Under the pieces are notes generated by a model. That model was not told the origin of the DNA, did not search any database, and saw only the letters and a list, made by a program, of their open reading frames with translations. The position numbers were made by a program, and so were the translations under genes. A stretch of DNA of 21,922 bases, from NCBI GenBank assembly GCA_017620975.1, contig JAGAUD010000017.1, positions 1-21,922 on the forward strand, written 5' to 3'. Of this stretch, positions 7,406-15,903 are shown in pieces; the stretch's first letter is position 1; each line of letters begins with the position of its first letter. The stretch is from Lachnospiraceae bacterium (lineage in GTDB: Bacteria > Bacillota_A > Clostridia > Lachnospirales > Lachnospiraceae).

Positions 7406-8958
7406 ATTCTGTCACCTCCGCCCCAATAAATGCGGTCTCCTGCACGATAACAGATAGCTTCCAAAAGATGTTCCTCACGGATTTGCTCTTCCCCTGCCAA
7501 ATCAGCTATGGTTCGTGCCACCCGCAGAATCCGGTGATACGCTCTGGCGCTGAAACGCATGGTTTCGTAAGCTTTTTCCATGACTTTCTGTTCCGCGGTT
7601 CCCAGCAAACAATATTTTTCGATCTCTGATGTTTTCATATCTCCGTTAAAATGGCAGGCTGTTGCGTGAAACCGTTCTTCCTGTCTGTGCCTTGCTGTCA
7701 TGACTCTTTCTCTGATGACAGCGCTGCTCTCTCCATTCGGCTGGCGCAGTTTCGTGATATTGACCGGTAGAATCTCCACGCACAGATCAATTCGATCCAG
7801 AACAGGTCCTGATACCCTCCCCAGATATTTCCTTATCGAACCTTCTGTGCATCTGCATCGATTCCTGTCAGGATAAAAACCACAGACACAAGGATTCATT
7901 GCGCAGACAAGCATGAAATCTGCCGGATAGGTCACATTTCCGTAAGCTTTTGCCAGATGTACCTCACGATCCTCCAAAGGCTGCCGCATACAATCCAACG
8001 TTGCCCTGGAAAATTCCGGCAACTCGTCTAAAAACAGCACACCTCTGTGGGCCAGTGACATGATGCCCGGTCTGGGAACACCGCTCCCGCCGGTCAGCGC
8101 TGCCATCGTCACCGTATGGTGAGGACTCTGAAAAGGCCGTTTTGTCACCAGTGGCTGGGAGTCCTTTAAAAGGCCTGCCACGCTGTACACTGCCGACACC
8201 TCCATGCTTTCTTTTCTTGTTAGTGGCGGCATAATGCCCGGTATTCGCTTGGCAATCATACTTTTCCCGGCCCCGGGCTGCCCTACCATGAGCAGATTAT
8301 GAAAACCCGCAGCCGCAATTTCCGCGGCCCGCTTCGCTCCCTCCTGACCGCATACATCAGCAAAATCAAGTTCCTCTTCCTGCAGCTGTCCCCCGGTTGC
8401 CCCCACCGTTTCCACAACACGGGACAGAATCCTATCCCTTTTCTCATCGGATTCCTGTAGAAAATCCACTACTTGATTGATGCTTTCGGCACCTCTTACA
8501 TCCATATCACCGGCCAGAGCACCTTCCCTGGCATTCTGTTTTGACACAATACAACATTTCATGCCCGATTTGCCCGCTTCCTGAACGATAGGGAAAATTC
8601 CTCTCACCGGCTTAATTTCCCCGTCCAATCCCAGTTCTCCGGCAAAAAGAATATTTTCCAAAGCATTCTTATCAAAATACCCCATAGCAGCCAGCATCCC
8701 TATGGCAATTGGTAAATCATAAGCCGTTCCTTCCTTTCTGATATGTGCCGGTGCCAGATTTACCGTAATTTTCATTGGCGGCAGGTCAAAACCCGCATTT
8801 CTTAAGGCCACCTGCACCCTTTCCCTGGCCTCCCTGACTTCTCCGCTGAGAGACCCAACCATGCCAAAACCGGGCAGACCCGTAGAAATGTCCACCTCCA
8901 CCTGAACCAGATAAGCGCCAATGCCATCCAGTCCTCCCGAATAAATTGTACAGAACAT
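7402..8958 (-). CDS. comM: YifB/ComM family AAA+ ATPase (Mg-chelatase-like)
   Basis: In Gram-negative bacteria ComM is a hexameric helicase promoting branch migration during transformation; the role in Clostridia is not established. The 518-residue product is full length. Its N-terminal ChlI-like domain has YLVQVEVDISTGLPGF at about 16-31. The AAA+ module has Walker A GQPGAGKS at 226-233, Walker B VLFLDEL at 307-313 and an arginine-containing VLDRID at 386-391. A cysteine cluster (C357, C359, C368, C370) sits between them, as is usual in the family. A C-terminal Mg-chelatase domain covers about 400-510. GAGGAGG lies 4 nt before the ATG. It is the first gene of a comM-dprA pair, behind a hairpin that separates it from sigK. 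Confidence 0.95.
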   Translation of the reverse strand: MFCTIYSGGLDGIGAYLVQVEVDISTGLPGFGMVGSLSGEVREARERVQVALRNAGFDLPPMKITVNLAPAHIRKEGTAYDLPIAIGMLAAMGYFDKNALENILFAGELGLDGEIKPVRGIFPIVQEAGKSGMKCCIVSKQNAREGALAGDMDVRGAESINQVVDFLQESDEKRDRILSRVVETVGATGGQLQEEELDFADVCGQEGAKRAAEIAAAGFHNLLMVGQPGAGKSMIAKRIPGIMPPLTRKESMEVSAVYSVAGLLKDSQPLVTKRPFQSPHHTVTMAALTGGSGVPRPGIMSLAHRGVLFLDELPEFSRATLDCMRQPLEDREVHLAKAYGNVTYPADFMLVCAMNPCVCGFYPDRNRCRCTEGSIRKYLGRVSGPVLDRIDLCVEILPVNITKLRQPNGESSAVIRERVMTARHRQEERFHATACHFNGDMKTSEIEKYCLLGTAEQKVMEKAYETMRFSARAYHRILRVARTIADLAGEEQIREEHLLEAICYRAGDRIYWGGGDRI

Positions 8959-9055
8959 AAATCCTCCTCTCGTTTTTTATAAAAAGGGAAAATGTTGAAT
9001 AAATCGGAATTCTTGAAAAATAGAATTCATGAATCAATAGAATTAAAATATGTTC

Positions 9056-9080
9056 CCGAAGGCGGCTCTACCGCCTCCGG
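9056..9080 (-). terminator. Hairpin after sigK
   Basis: A 10-bp GC-rich stem (CCGGAGGCGG with CCGCCTTCGG, one G-T pair) around a 5-nt loop lies about 20 bp after the sigK stop. The following minus-strand sequence is AT-rich (ATATTTTAATT) rather than a clean T run, so termination may be partial. It separates sigK from comM. No convincing comM promoter was found in the rest of this 141-bp gap. Confidence 0.6.
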
Positions 9081-9099
9081 ACTGTCTAACGACGTTTCC

Positions 9100-9735
9100 T
9101 CAGTCCTGTGTAAAGAAAGGCCTTAATTTTGATATAGCTTTCTTCTCAATCCTCGAAACGTAACTGCGGGAAATTCCGAGGCGTTCGCCAATTTCACTCT
9201 GCGTAATCTCCTGCTGTCCTCCCAAGCCGTATCTTAAAGTCAGGACTTCCTTCTCACGGGGTGTCAGACACTGTTCTAACAGAGTAAGAAGCTTGCGGAT
9301 GTTGCCTGCAAGTTCCATATTTTCCACAATGTCTGCCTGTTCCTGCTCGATCACATCCACCAGATGGATCTCATTACCTTCTTTATCCTGCCCGATCGGT
9401 TCAAATAGCGACACCTCACGGGAGGTCTTCTTTTTGCTTCTCAGCAACATCAAAAGCTCATTATCGATGCATCTGCAGGCATAGGTGGCAAGCCGCCCCT
9501 TCCCTGCATCGAAGGTATCTACTGCTTTGATCAGACCGATACATCCAATGGAGATCAGATCCTCCATATCTTCCTCCACGTTCTGGTACTTTTTCACCAC
9601 ATAGGCTACCAGACGCAGATTCCGCTCTATCAGGATTTCTTTGGCCTTCCTTGCCTCTGCCTCGCTTCCTTCCTTTAACAGGTGGATATACCGGGCTTCT
9701 TCTCCCGAGGTTAAGGGTTTTTGAAAGGTTTTCAA
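9100..9735 (-). CDS. sigK: Sporulation sigma factor SigK (start proposed at internal TTG)
   Basis: Late mother-cell sigma factor, directing coat and spore-maturation genes. Identity as SigK rather than SigE rests on EPIGQDKEGNEI (112-123) and the GISRSYVSRIEKKA helix-turn-helix end (187-200), both typical of SigK. Region 2 runs over about 38-100 (NLRLVAYVVKKY, EDLISIGCIGLIKA, LATYACRCIDNE). The frame is open to an ATG at 9804 (234 residues), but that ATG has no Shine-Dalgarno. The TTG at 9733-9735 has GGAGG six bases upstream and yields 211 residues starting just before KTFQKPLTSGEE, which aligns with the mature N-terminus of Bacillus SigK. A SigK-like promoter lies between the two starts. 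The gene is contiguous, with no skin-type insertion. Start choice is inference. Confidence 0.9.
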   Translation of the reverse strand: MKTFQKPLTSGEEARYIHLLKEGSEAEARKAKEILIERNLRLVAYVVKKYQNVEEDMEDLISIGCIGLIKAVDTFDAGKGRLATYACRCIDNELLMLLRSKKKTSREVSLFEPIGQDKEGNEIHLVDVIEQEQADIVENMELAGNIRKLLTLLEQCLTPREKEVLTLRYGLGGQQEITQSEIGERLGISRSYVSRIEKKAISKLRPFFTQD

Positions 9736-9765
9736 AAATAACCTCCGTAGGATTTCTCTTAACAA

Positions 9766-9793
9766 TAGTTTATGATGAAATCCTGCAACAAGT
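9766..9793 (-). promoter_or_regulatory. Candidate SigK (or SigE) promoter of sigK
   Basis: On the minus strand an AC pair (9793-9792) is followed by 17 bp and CATAAACTA (9774-9766). This fits the Bacillus SigK pattern of AC in the -35 region and CATAnnnTA at -10. A transcript would begin near 9758, about 22 nt before the TTG start and just before its ribosome site. The element lies inside the longer ATG-initiated frame. The motif is short, so chance occurrence is possible. Confidence 0.5.
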
Positions 9794-9825
9794 GCCTTTC
9801 CCATCCCAAAGATTCAATAGACAGT

Positions 9826-11010
9826 TTAAAATAAAAATTGTGACATGACGTAATTACTCAAGTCAATACCTCTGTGCGTAAGACGATAAAAAACAGGGCT
9901 GCCTTCCGTAGTCTCCAGCAGTCCATCCTGCACATTCTTACGAATCACAGAACCATACACTTCCATAAGTTCCCGCCCAAAAGCTTCCCGGAATGTCTTC
10001 TCAGACACGCCTTCCATCATGCGAAGTCCCAGGAACATGAATTCTTCCATCTGTTCCTCTACCGTAAGTTCCTGTACCTCACCGCGCATTTTAAGGGGAT
10101 TCTTTAGATACTCCTCCATACCGGTCCCATTGGTAAAACGGCATTCTTTCATCAAAGAAGCAGCACCCGTTCCCAGTCCCAGGTACTCTCTTCTGCGCCA
10201 ATAACCGCAATTATGACGGCACTCATAACCCTCCCCGGCGTAATTGGATATCTCATACCGCCGAAAGCCATACTGTCCAAGAAGTTCCTCCGTCAAAGCA
10301 TACATCTGCCGCTCACTGTCCTCATCCGGCAGAATCAGCGTCCCCTGCTCCTGCATGTCATACAGTGGGGTACCCTCTTCCACAATCAGACTGTAAGCCG
10401 AAATATGCTGTGGTATAGGTTCTAAAGCCAGCACCGCCTCTAAAGTCCTTCTCCAGCTTTCCACAGTCTGTTCAGGAAGCGCACTCATGACATCTACATT
10501 GATATTCGTAAAGCCCGCTTGTACTGCTTCCCGGTAAGTCTTCTGAAACTGTGCAAAGGTATGAATCCGTCCAATCCTGAACAGTTCATCTTCATTAGCA
10601 GACTGCAATCCTATGCTGAGACGGTTAATTCCCGCCTTCCGATACACTTTCAAACCATCGCTGCTCACAGTACCCGGATTCATTTCCATGGTAATCTCAG
10701 CCTCCGGAGAAAGCCGGTAATACTCGCGAATTGTATCCATAACTTTCTGAATCCATTCAGGCTTCACCACAGACGGTGTACCTCCGCCGATAAATACGGT
10801 ATCTACTTCATATTCCGCACATTCCGCGCTTCGGCCTCTCATCTCTGTAAGCAGAGCTTCCATATACCCATCCTGCGTACAAACATCTGCCGGACCTGAC
10901 AGAAAATCGCAGTAACGGCACTTTCTAACGCAAAAAGGAATGTGCAGATATAATTCCAGCGGCTTCCAAACCAAATCCTTCTGATAATTATCCTGCTTAC
11001 TTCTTATCAT
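9826..11010 (-). CDS. hemW: Radical SAM protein HemW (heme chaperone, HemN-like)
   Basis: HemW inserts heme into respiratory proteins and was long mis-named oxygen-independent coproporphyrinogen oxidase. The 394-residue product begins with the radical SAM cluster motif [14 protein letters not shown] (cysteines 27, 31, 34), the form typical of HemW. GGGTPS at 75-80 is the SAM-binding glycine motif. The barrel continues to about residue 230. A C-terminal HemN-type domain includes [14 protein letters not shown] and [10 protein letters not shown]. The start overlaps the end of lepA by 14 bp and no strong ribosome site is visible, suggesting translational coupling. The lepA-hemW order is widespread in Firmicutes. 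Assignment as chaperone rather than oxidase follows family knowledge. Confidence 0.95.
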   Translation of the reverse strand: MIRSKQDNYQKDLVWKPLELYLHIPFCVRKCRYCDFLSGPADVCTQDGYMEALLTEMRGRSAECAEYEVDTVFIGGGTPSVVKPEWIQKVMDTIREYYRLSPEAEITMEMNPGTVSSDGLKVYRKAGINRLSIGLQSANEDELFRIGRIHTFAQFQKTYREAVQAGFTNINVDVMSALPEQTVESWRRTLEAVLALEPIPQHISAYSLIVEEGTPLYDMQEQGTLILPDEDSERQMYALTEELLGQYGFRRYEISNYAGEGYECRHNCGYWRRREYLGLGTGAASLMKECRFTNGTGMEEYLKNPLKMRGEVQELTVEEQMEEFMFLGLRMMEGVSEKTFREAFGRELMEVYGSVIRKNVQDGLLETTEGSPVFYRLTHRGIDLSNYVMSQFLF

Positions 11011-12814
11011 CTAATTTCAGCACACTCATAAATGCTTTCTGAGGGATCTCTACGTTACCGATCTGGCGCATACGCTTCTTACCCTCTTTCTGCTTCTCCA
11101 AAAGTTTCTTCTTACGGGTGATGTCACCGCCGTAACACTTGGCAAGCACATCCTTGCGCATGGCTTTGACCGTTTCTCTGGCGATAATCTTACCGCCTAC
11201 CGCTGCCTGAATAGGAATCTCAAACAAGTGTCTGGGTATCTCATCCTTCAGCTTCTCACACATCTTACGGCCTCTCTCGTATGCAGAGTCTGCATGTACA
11301 ATAAAGGACAGTGCATCCACTTCCTCCCTGTTGATCAGGATATCCAGCTTCACCAGACTGGACTGCTCGTACCCTTTCAGATCATAGTCAAAGGAAGCAT
11401 ATCCTCTGGAGCGGGACTTCAATGCATCAAAGAAATCATAAATGATTTCATTTAAAGGAAGTTCATACTTCAAAAGTGCTCTGGTGCCTTCGATATATTC
11501 CATACCAAGATAACGACCACGTCTTTCCTGACACAGTTCCATAATGGAACCGATGAACTCGGAAGTAACCATGATTTCCGCACTGACAATAGGCTCCTCC
11601 ATATACTCGATTTCGGAAGGATCCGGCATATTAGAAGGATTGGTCAGTTCGATCACTTCCCCGTTGGTCTTGTAAATCTTATAGATAACACCGGGCGCAG
11701 TTGTCACCAGATCCAGATTGTACTCTCTTTCCAGTCTCTCCTGAATGATTTCCAGGTGAAGCAATCCCAGGAAACCACAGCGGAAACCAAAACCCAGAGC
11801 GATTGATGTCTCAGGCTCATAGTTTAAAGAAGCATCATTGAGCTGCAATTTTTCCAAAGCATCCCGCAAATCAGGATATTTTGCACCATCCGCAGGGTAC
11901 ATACCGCAGTAAACCATGGACTGCACCTTCTTATAGCCGGGCAGGGGATTCGCGCAGGGCCGATTGGCATCTGTCACGGTATCACCTACAGCAGTATCTT
12001 TCACATTCTTAATGGAAGCTGTAATATAACCTACCATACCGGCAGAGAGTTCCTCACAGGGAATGAACTGTCCCGCACCGAAATATCCCACTTCAACCAC
12101 TTCTTCTTTGGCTCCGGTAGCCATCATACGGATCACGGTACCTTTCTTAACAGTACCTTCCATGATACGGCAGAAGATGATAACACCTTTATAAGAATCG
12201 TATACCGAGTCAAAAATCAGAGCCTGCAAAGGGTTGTCCGGATTGCCCTTAGGTGCCGGAATCTTCTCCACGATCTGCTCCAGGACTTCTTCGATACCGA
12301 TGCCGTTCTTAGCTGAAATCAGCGGTGCATCATGGGCTTCCAGTCCAATCACATCCTCAATCTCTTCCATGACACGCTCCGGCTCTGCGCTGGGAAGGTC
12401 AATCTTATTGATTACAGGGAAAACATCCAGGTTGTGATCCAGTGCCAAATATACGTTAGCCAGTGTCTGCGCCTCAATACCCTGAGCGGCGTCTACTACA
12501 AGAATGGCTCCGTCACAGGCTGCCAGAGATCTGCTTACTTCATAGTTAAAGTCTACATGCCCCGGTGTGTCAATCAGGTTGAAAATATATTCTTCCCCAT
12601 CCTTAGCCTTGTATACCGTTCTTACCGACTGGGCTTTAATGGTAATGCCGCGTTCTCTCTCCAGGTCCATATTATCAAGGACCTGAGCCTGCATCTCACG
12701 GCTTGTTAAGAGCCCTGTCTTCTCAATAATTCTGTCCGCAAGTGTCGATTTACCATGATCTATATGTGCAACGATACAAAAATTTCGAATTTTGCTTTGG
12801 TCAATTGCTGCCAT
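10997..12814 (-). CDS. lepA: Elongation factor 4 (LepA), ribosomal back-translocase GTPase
   Basis: Translational GTPase related to EF-G, acting on the ribosome and linked to 30S biogenesis and stress. The 605-residue length is standard. GTPase motifs are seen as AHIDHGKS at 16-23 (G1), RGIT at 55-58 (G2), DTPGH at 82-86 (G3) and NKID at 136-139 (G4). EF-G-like domains II, III and V follow, then the LepA-specific C-terminal domain ([20 protein letters not shown] near the end). The start has AAAGGAA seven bases upstream. Its own promoter is at 12852-12880, so it need not depend on the sporulation genes before it. hemW overlaps its 3' end. Confidence 0.98.
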   Translation of the reverse strand: MAAIDQSKIRNFCIVAHIDHGKSTLADRIIEKTGLLTSREMQAQVLDNMDLERERGITIKAQSVRTVYKAKDGEEYIFNLIDTPGHVDFNYEVSRSLAACDGAILVVDAAQGIEAQTLANVYLALDHNLDVFPVINKIDLPSAEPERVMEEIEDVIGLEAHDAPLISAKNGIGIEEVLEQIVEKIPAPKGNPDNPLQALIFDSVYDSYKGVIIFCRIMEGTVKKGTVIRMMATGAKEEVVEVGYFGAGQFIPCEELSAGMVGYITASIKNVKDTAVGDTVTDANRPCANPLPGYKKVQSMVYCGMYPADGAKYPDLRDALEKLQLNDASLNYEPETSIALGFGFRCGFLGLLHLEIIQERLEREYNLDLVTTAPGVIYKIYKTNGEVIELTNPSNMPDPSEIEYMEEPIVSAEIMVTSEFIGSIMELCQERRGRYLGMEYIEGTRALLKYELPLNEIIYDFFDALKSRSRGYASFDYDLKGYEQSSLVKLDILINREEVDALSFIVHADSAYERGRKMCEKLKDEIPRHLFEIPIQAAVGGKIIARETVKAMRKDVLAKCYGGDITRKKKLLEKQKEGKKRMRQIGNVEIPQKAFMSVLKLDDKK

Positions 12815-12851
12815 CTGTCTGTTCCTTTCCTACTTACATCAATCTGAAATG

Positions 12852-12880
12852 ATTGTAGCAGAAAAACAGACATATCGCAA
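12852..12880 (-). promoter_or_regulatory. SigA-type promoter of lepA-hemW
   Basis: Minus strand TTGCGA, 17-bp spacer, TACAAT preceded by TGC (extended -10). It lies in the 105-bp gap after spoIIP, 37 bp before the lepA start codon. This separates a vegetative lepA-hemW unit from the upstream sporulation genes. Confidence 0.7.
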
Positions 12881-12919
12881 GACTTTCTTCCGGGATGGAT
12901 TTATTCTTCCTGTATATGT

Positions 12920-14290
12920 TTAATCCTGACCGGACAGTACCATATCCAGAATATGTGCCAGAGGATCACAGGCATTCATGGCTTCTTCCACTGTATTATT
13001 CTGAGCACCCAGTTCAACCAAAAGGTTCCTGGGACGCAGATGCATATTGTAGCGGTAAGCTTTCAGATAAATTTTTCTGGTAAGACCGGGATAATATTCC
13101 AAGGCTTTCTTTTGCAATTGAAAAGAGAATGCCAGGTTGGAATCCAGGTTTTCATTGTATAAATAAGAAATATTTCCGGTCTTTTTGGTACGGCTGAGGC
13201 CATTAAAAAACATGAAGCGCGCCGTTGGTCTGCCATCTATCTCTGTTACCAGCCTGGTATTTTCATCCACGGCATCTCTATGTAAGTCGATGACTACCTG
13301 GATCTGTGGATTTTCTTCCAGTACTTTTTCAATGTTGGGAAGTGCTACCGAATAAGCATCATCTCTGGATGGAACATCGTATGAAGCATCGTGATGAAGT
13401 ACCTGGTAACCATACTCCTCTGACAATATCTGAGCCAGCCTGTCACCTACTCCCACAATAGAAGTTGCTCTGTCGCCCGGAATCGAATCTGCAAAAGCCT
13501 CCTGCGAATGGGTATGATAAATCAATATTTGCGGCCCCTGCGCTTCTTTCGATATAGTCATGTCCGCTTTCGAAAGCTTCTCCACATCTAATTGATCACT
13601 GCCTATCATGGTAGAATTGTCAATGGTATAAAAGTTCGTAACCAATGCCTCATAATCTGCAAGTGCAGCCATGTCCACCTGAGCGAGCTTCTGCACATGA
13701 GGTGTAAAAGTACTCCGAACCGCCGCTGCATTTTGAGGTAATTCGCTGCTTACCTGATCCGCAGCTACATTATTTTGTATCACCTGCTCGCCCGATTCAT
13801 CCTCCCTGACAGCACGATTCTCTTCATCCAGCATCGCCTGAAGCATCTCACCGTCCGCCTTTGAAGCTTCATCGTCATCATGAAACTCTTCTGCCTCTGC
13901 CTTCAAAATCATCTCCATAGTCATCTGTTCTTCCTGACCGTCTTCCATCTCATATTTCTCCACAAACCGATACAACGGCATGACTTCATTCATCTGACTG
14001 CTTACAAGAAACGTTATGCCTCCTGTCTCCAGGTTATCTGCAAAAGAGAAGACCGGCAGGAATCCTTTGATGACTTCCTCATTTATAATAGTATATATGT
14101 ATTTCCGCAAAGCCGTTTTCATAGAAGCAGCTTCTTGATTTTTACTTCCTGCTCTTACATTTCCTATCACAAGCAGCAAAAGAAAAGCCAGTCCTGCCGC
14201 ACCAATAGCAGGACCGACATAATGTTTTCCTGTTTTTATTCTCATAGGCTCCTCATAATCAGGGGTTGTTCTAATATATGCTTTTTTCAT
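12920..14290 (-). CDS. spoIIP: Stage II sporulation protein P (SpoIIP), cell-wall hydrolase
   Basis: Peptidoglycan amidase/endopeptidase that works with SpoIID and SpoIIM to drive septal thinning and engulfment. The 456-residue product has a short cytoplasmic N-terminus, one membrane anchor (about 27-46), a linker with an acidic stretch (about 115-170), and a C-terminal amidase domain (about 250-450). Likely zinc or catalytic residues are in YHTHSQE (H259, H261), DLHRD (H337) and VELGAQNNT (E426). It starts 12 bp after the gpr stop. A TAAGG site lies 10 bases before the ATG; an in-frame ATG at residue 16 follows GAGGAG and is an alternative start that would keep the anchor. The gpr-spoIIP-lepA order is conserved in Firmicutes. 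Confidence 0.95.
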   Translation of the reverse strand: MKKAYIRTTPDYEEPMRIKTGKHYVGPAIGAAGLAFLLLLVIGNVRAGSKNQEAASMKTALRKYIYTIINEEVIKGFLPVFSFADNLETGGITFLVSSQMNEVMPLYRFVEKYEMEDGQEEQMTMEMILKAEAEEFHDDDEASKADGEMLQAMLDEENRAVREDESGEQVIQNNVAADQVSSELPQNAAAVRSTFTPHVQKLAQVDMAALADYEALVTNFYTIDNSTMIGSDQLDVEKLSKADMTISKEAQGPQILIYHTHSQEAFADSIPGDRATSIVGVGDRLAQILSEEYGYQVLHHDASYDVPSRDDAYSVALPNIEKVLEENPQIQVVIDLHRDAVDENTRLVTEIDGRPTARFMFFNGLSRTKKTGNISYLYNENLDSNLAFSFQLQKKALEYYPGLTRKIYLKAYRYNMHLRPRNLLVELGAQNNTVEEAMNACDPLAHILDMVLSGQD

Positions 14291-14302
14291 GAAGTCTATG
14301 CC

Positions 14303-15232
14303 TTAGCTGCACCTTTCTTCTTTAAGTTCCAAAGCCATATTGATGCCTTCCGAAACCGTAAAGCTGACTCTCTTGACTACTGCATCGATATCCTTTCCCG
14401 TCATATACATATTATTAAGCTCCGAAAAGGCTGCTCTGTGCTGCCCCATATACTTCATTCGGTCAAATTCGTTGTCACCTCTCAGAAGTTTTTCCAATGC
14501 ATCCCCTACTATTGTTGCTGCATCCACCACTGTAGGTACTCCGATAGCAATAACAGGAACACCAAGGCTTTCCATCGTCAGAGCATTCCGGTGGTTTCCC
14601 ACACCGGAACCGGGCTGAATACCGGTATTCGTAATCTGCACAGTTCGGTTCAACCGCTTTGTACTCCTGGCTGCCAGCGCATCGATTACTACAATCACGT
14701 CCGGTTTTGTTTCATCCACCACACCTTTTATGATTTCCGCCGTCTCCATTCCGGTCTTGGCCATAACACCAGGTTCAATACTGCTGATCTGGTTCATAAC
14801 CTGCTTATTGTAAGCAGCTTTCCCATAAGTTTTTACCACATGTCTTGTAATAAACAGATTATCTACAACCTGCGGTCCCAAAGCATCTGCTGTCACTTCT
14901 CTGTTGCCAAGTCCTACCACGAGAACAGACTGCTCTCTATCACTGTTTGGAATCATTTCCTTAAGTTCATCCGCCAGACATTGTGAAATTTCCCGATGGT
15001 ATCCATCATCCGGTTCCACCATAGCAGGTGCTTCCATGGTAACATAAACTCCCATAGGCTTACCCATTGCTTTCGCTGCATTCTTGGTGTCAATCATAAC
15101 TTTTGTGACGCGGATATCATCTTCCTCGTGATAATACTCCTCTACGCGAACCCCCCTCAGTTCACTATCCGCTTCGCTGATACTCTCCCTTGCTTCCAGC
15201 GCTAAGTCCGTTCTTACCTGATAATTCGACAT
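14303..15232 (-). CDS. gpr: Germination protease GPR
   Basis: Aspartic-type protease that degrades small acid-soluble spore proteins at germination; made as a zymogen in the forespore. The frame is open to an ATG at 15307, but the ATG at 15232 has GGAGG nine bases upstream and starts at the expected place, giving 309 residues. YQVRTDLALEARE (4-16) matches the zymogen self-cleavage region; cleavage after D9 would leave a 9-residue propeptide, shorter than the 15 residues of the Bacillus megaterium enzyme. The two functional aspartates are expected in VTADALGP (D116) and VVIDALAARS (D184), both present. It is followed by spoIIP after 12 bp. No confident SigF/SigG promoter was identified. Confidence 0.95.
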   Translation of the reverse strand: MSNYQVRTDLALEARESISEADSELRGVRVEEYYHEEDDIRVTKVMIDTKNAAKAMGKPMGVYVTMEAPAMVEPDDGYHREISQCLADELKEMIPNSDREQSVLVVGLGNREVTADALGPQVVDNLFITRHVVKTYGKAAYNKQVMNQISSIEPGVMAKTGMETAEIIKGVVDETKPDVIVVIDALAARSTKRLNRTVQITNTGIQPGSGVGNHRNALTMESLGVPVIAIGVPTVVDAATIVGDALEKLLRGDNEFDRMKYMGQHRAAFSELNNMYMTGKDIDAVVKRVSFTVSEGINMALELKEERCS

Positions 15233-15376
15233 TTGTATCTCCCTCCGGATGCTTTTATTTCCATTACTGTCAAGTCGCCATACCATGTTACATCGATCAC
15301 GCTTCAATTATAACTGCTTTAGTTATTATTCAAGGCCGAATATTAACATTTTTCTCAAAAAATCCTAAAATATGTA

Positions 15377-15405
15377 TTGACAAGAAGAAGATTTTTTTAT
15401 ACAAT
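15377..15405 (+). promoter_or_regulatory. Near-consensus SigA promoter of rpsT
   Basis: TTGACA, 17-bp spacer, TACAAT. This is the best promoter match in the window, fitting a ribosomal protein gene. Transcription would start near 15412, leaving a leader of about 90 nt. The leader holds a small possible stem at 15423-15444 (TTAGTC with GGCTAA). Confidence 0.85.
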
Positions 15406-15503
15406 ACAACCGTATGTTTATGTTAGTCCCCCGTGTCTGGCTAAAGCGAAACATTTTCTAATTAATAAAAAACAGAATGCATATGAAAATGGAGGTGTAG
15501 ATC

Positions 15504-15767
15504 TTGGCTAACATCAAATCTGCTAAAAAGAGAATTTTAGTAAACCGCACAAAGGCTGAAAGAAATAAAGCTATCAGATCCGGCGTTAAGACAGCTATGA
15601 AGAAGGTATTCGCTGCTATCGAATCCGGTAACAAGGAAGCTGCTGTTGCTGAGCTGGCTGCTGCTACTAAGACCATCGAGATGGCTGCAACCAAAGGTGT
15701 TTATCACAAAAACAATGCTGCCAGAAAAGTTTCCCGTCTTAGCAAAGCTGTAAACGAGATGGCTTAA
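15504..15767 (+). CDS. rpsT: 30S ribosomal protein S20
   Basis: Primary 16S rRNA-binding protein of the small subunit. The 87-residue lysine- and alanine-rich product (starting ANIKSAKKRI after Met, with HKNNAARKVSRLSKAV near the end) is full length. The start codon is TTG, with GGAGG eight bases upstream and no ATG in frame nearby. A UUG start is also known for Escherichia coli rpsT, where S20 regulates its own translation. The gene is divergent from gpr, has its own strong promoter and ends at a terminator 24 bp after the stop. Its codon choice looks like that of a highly expressed gene. Confidence 0.97.
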   Translation: MANIKSAKKRILVNRTKAERNKAIRSGVKTAMKKVFAAIESGNKEAAVAELAAATKTIEMAATKGVYHKNNAARKVSRLSKAVNEMA

Positions 15768-15790
15768 TTTTTGCAACATAGAGAATAACA

Positions 15791-15823
15791 AAAAGCACCC
15801 ATACCGTCATGTGGGTGCTTTTC
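15791..15823 (+). terminator. Intrinsic terminator after rpsT, probably bidirectional
   Basis: An 11-bp inverted repeat (AAAAGCACCCA with TGGGTGCTTTT, 10-nt loop) is followed by T-rich sequence on the plus strand and has TTTTTG on the minus strand. It lies between convergent rpsT and the TPM gene and can serve both. Confidence 0.9.
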
Positions 15824-15831
15824 TTATGCGC

Positions 15832-15859
15832 ACAGGCAGGTTTCCGGGAACCTGTCTGT
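15832..15859. terminator. Second hairpin between rpsT and the TPM gene
   Basis: An 11-bp stem (ACAGGCAGGTT with AACCTGTCTGT, one G-T pair) around a 6-nt loop. It has no T run of its own, and lies beside the terminator at 15791-15823 and 45 bp after the TPM stop. It may strengthen termination or protect the 3' end of the TPM transcript. Confidence 0.4.
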
Positions 15860-15903
15860 ACGCCTCCCTCTGTGTATAACTTCGCTCTTAACCTTCCCCG
15901 ATA

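Noticed and set aside
9001..9050. Repeated GAATT motifs and short direct repeats between sigK and comM
   Set aside because: They lie in AT-rich sequence where such short repeats are expected; no symmetrical operator or promoter could be defined.
13880..14986. Long plus-strand open frame (368 codons) antisense to spoIIP and gpr
   Set aside because: It is fully covered by two well-recognised genes on the other strand, has no ribosome site or domain, and its composition (rich in His, Cys, Ser, Phe) is typical of antisense frames.
15188..15300. Possible SigF/SigG promoter of gpr (CATGGTA on the minus strand near 15260)
   Set aside because: The -10 fits CATnnTA, but no GnATA-type -35 lies at 17-18 bp. 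A TTGAAT/TATAAT pair farther upstream has only a 15-bp spacer. Neither is good enough to annotate.
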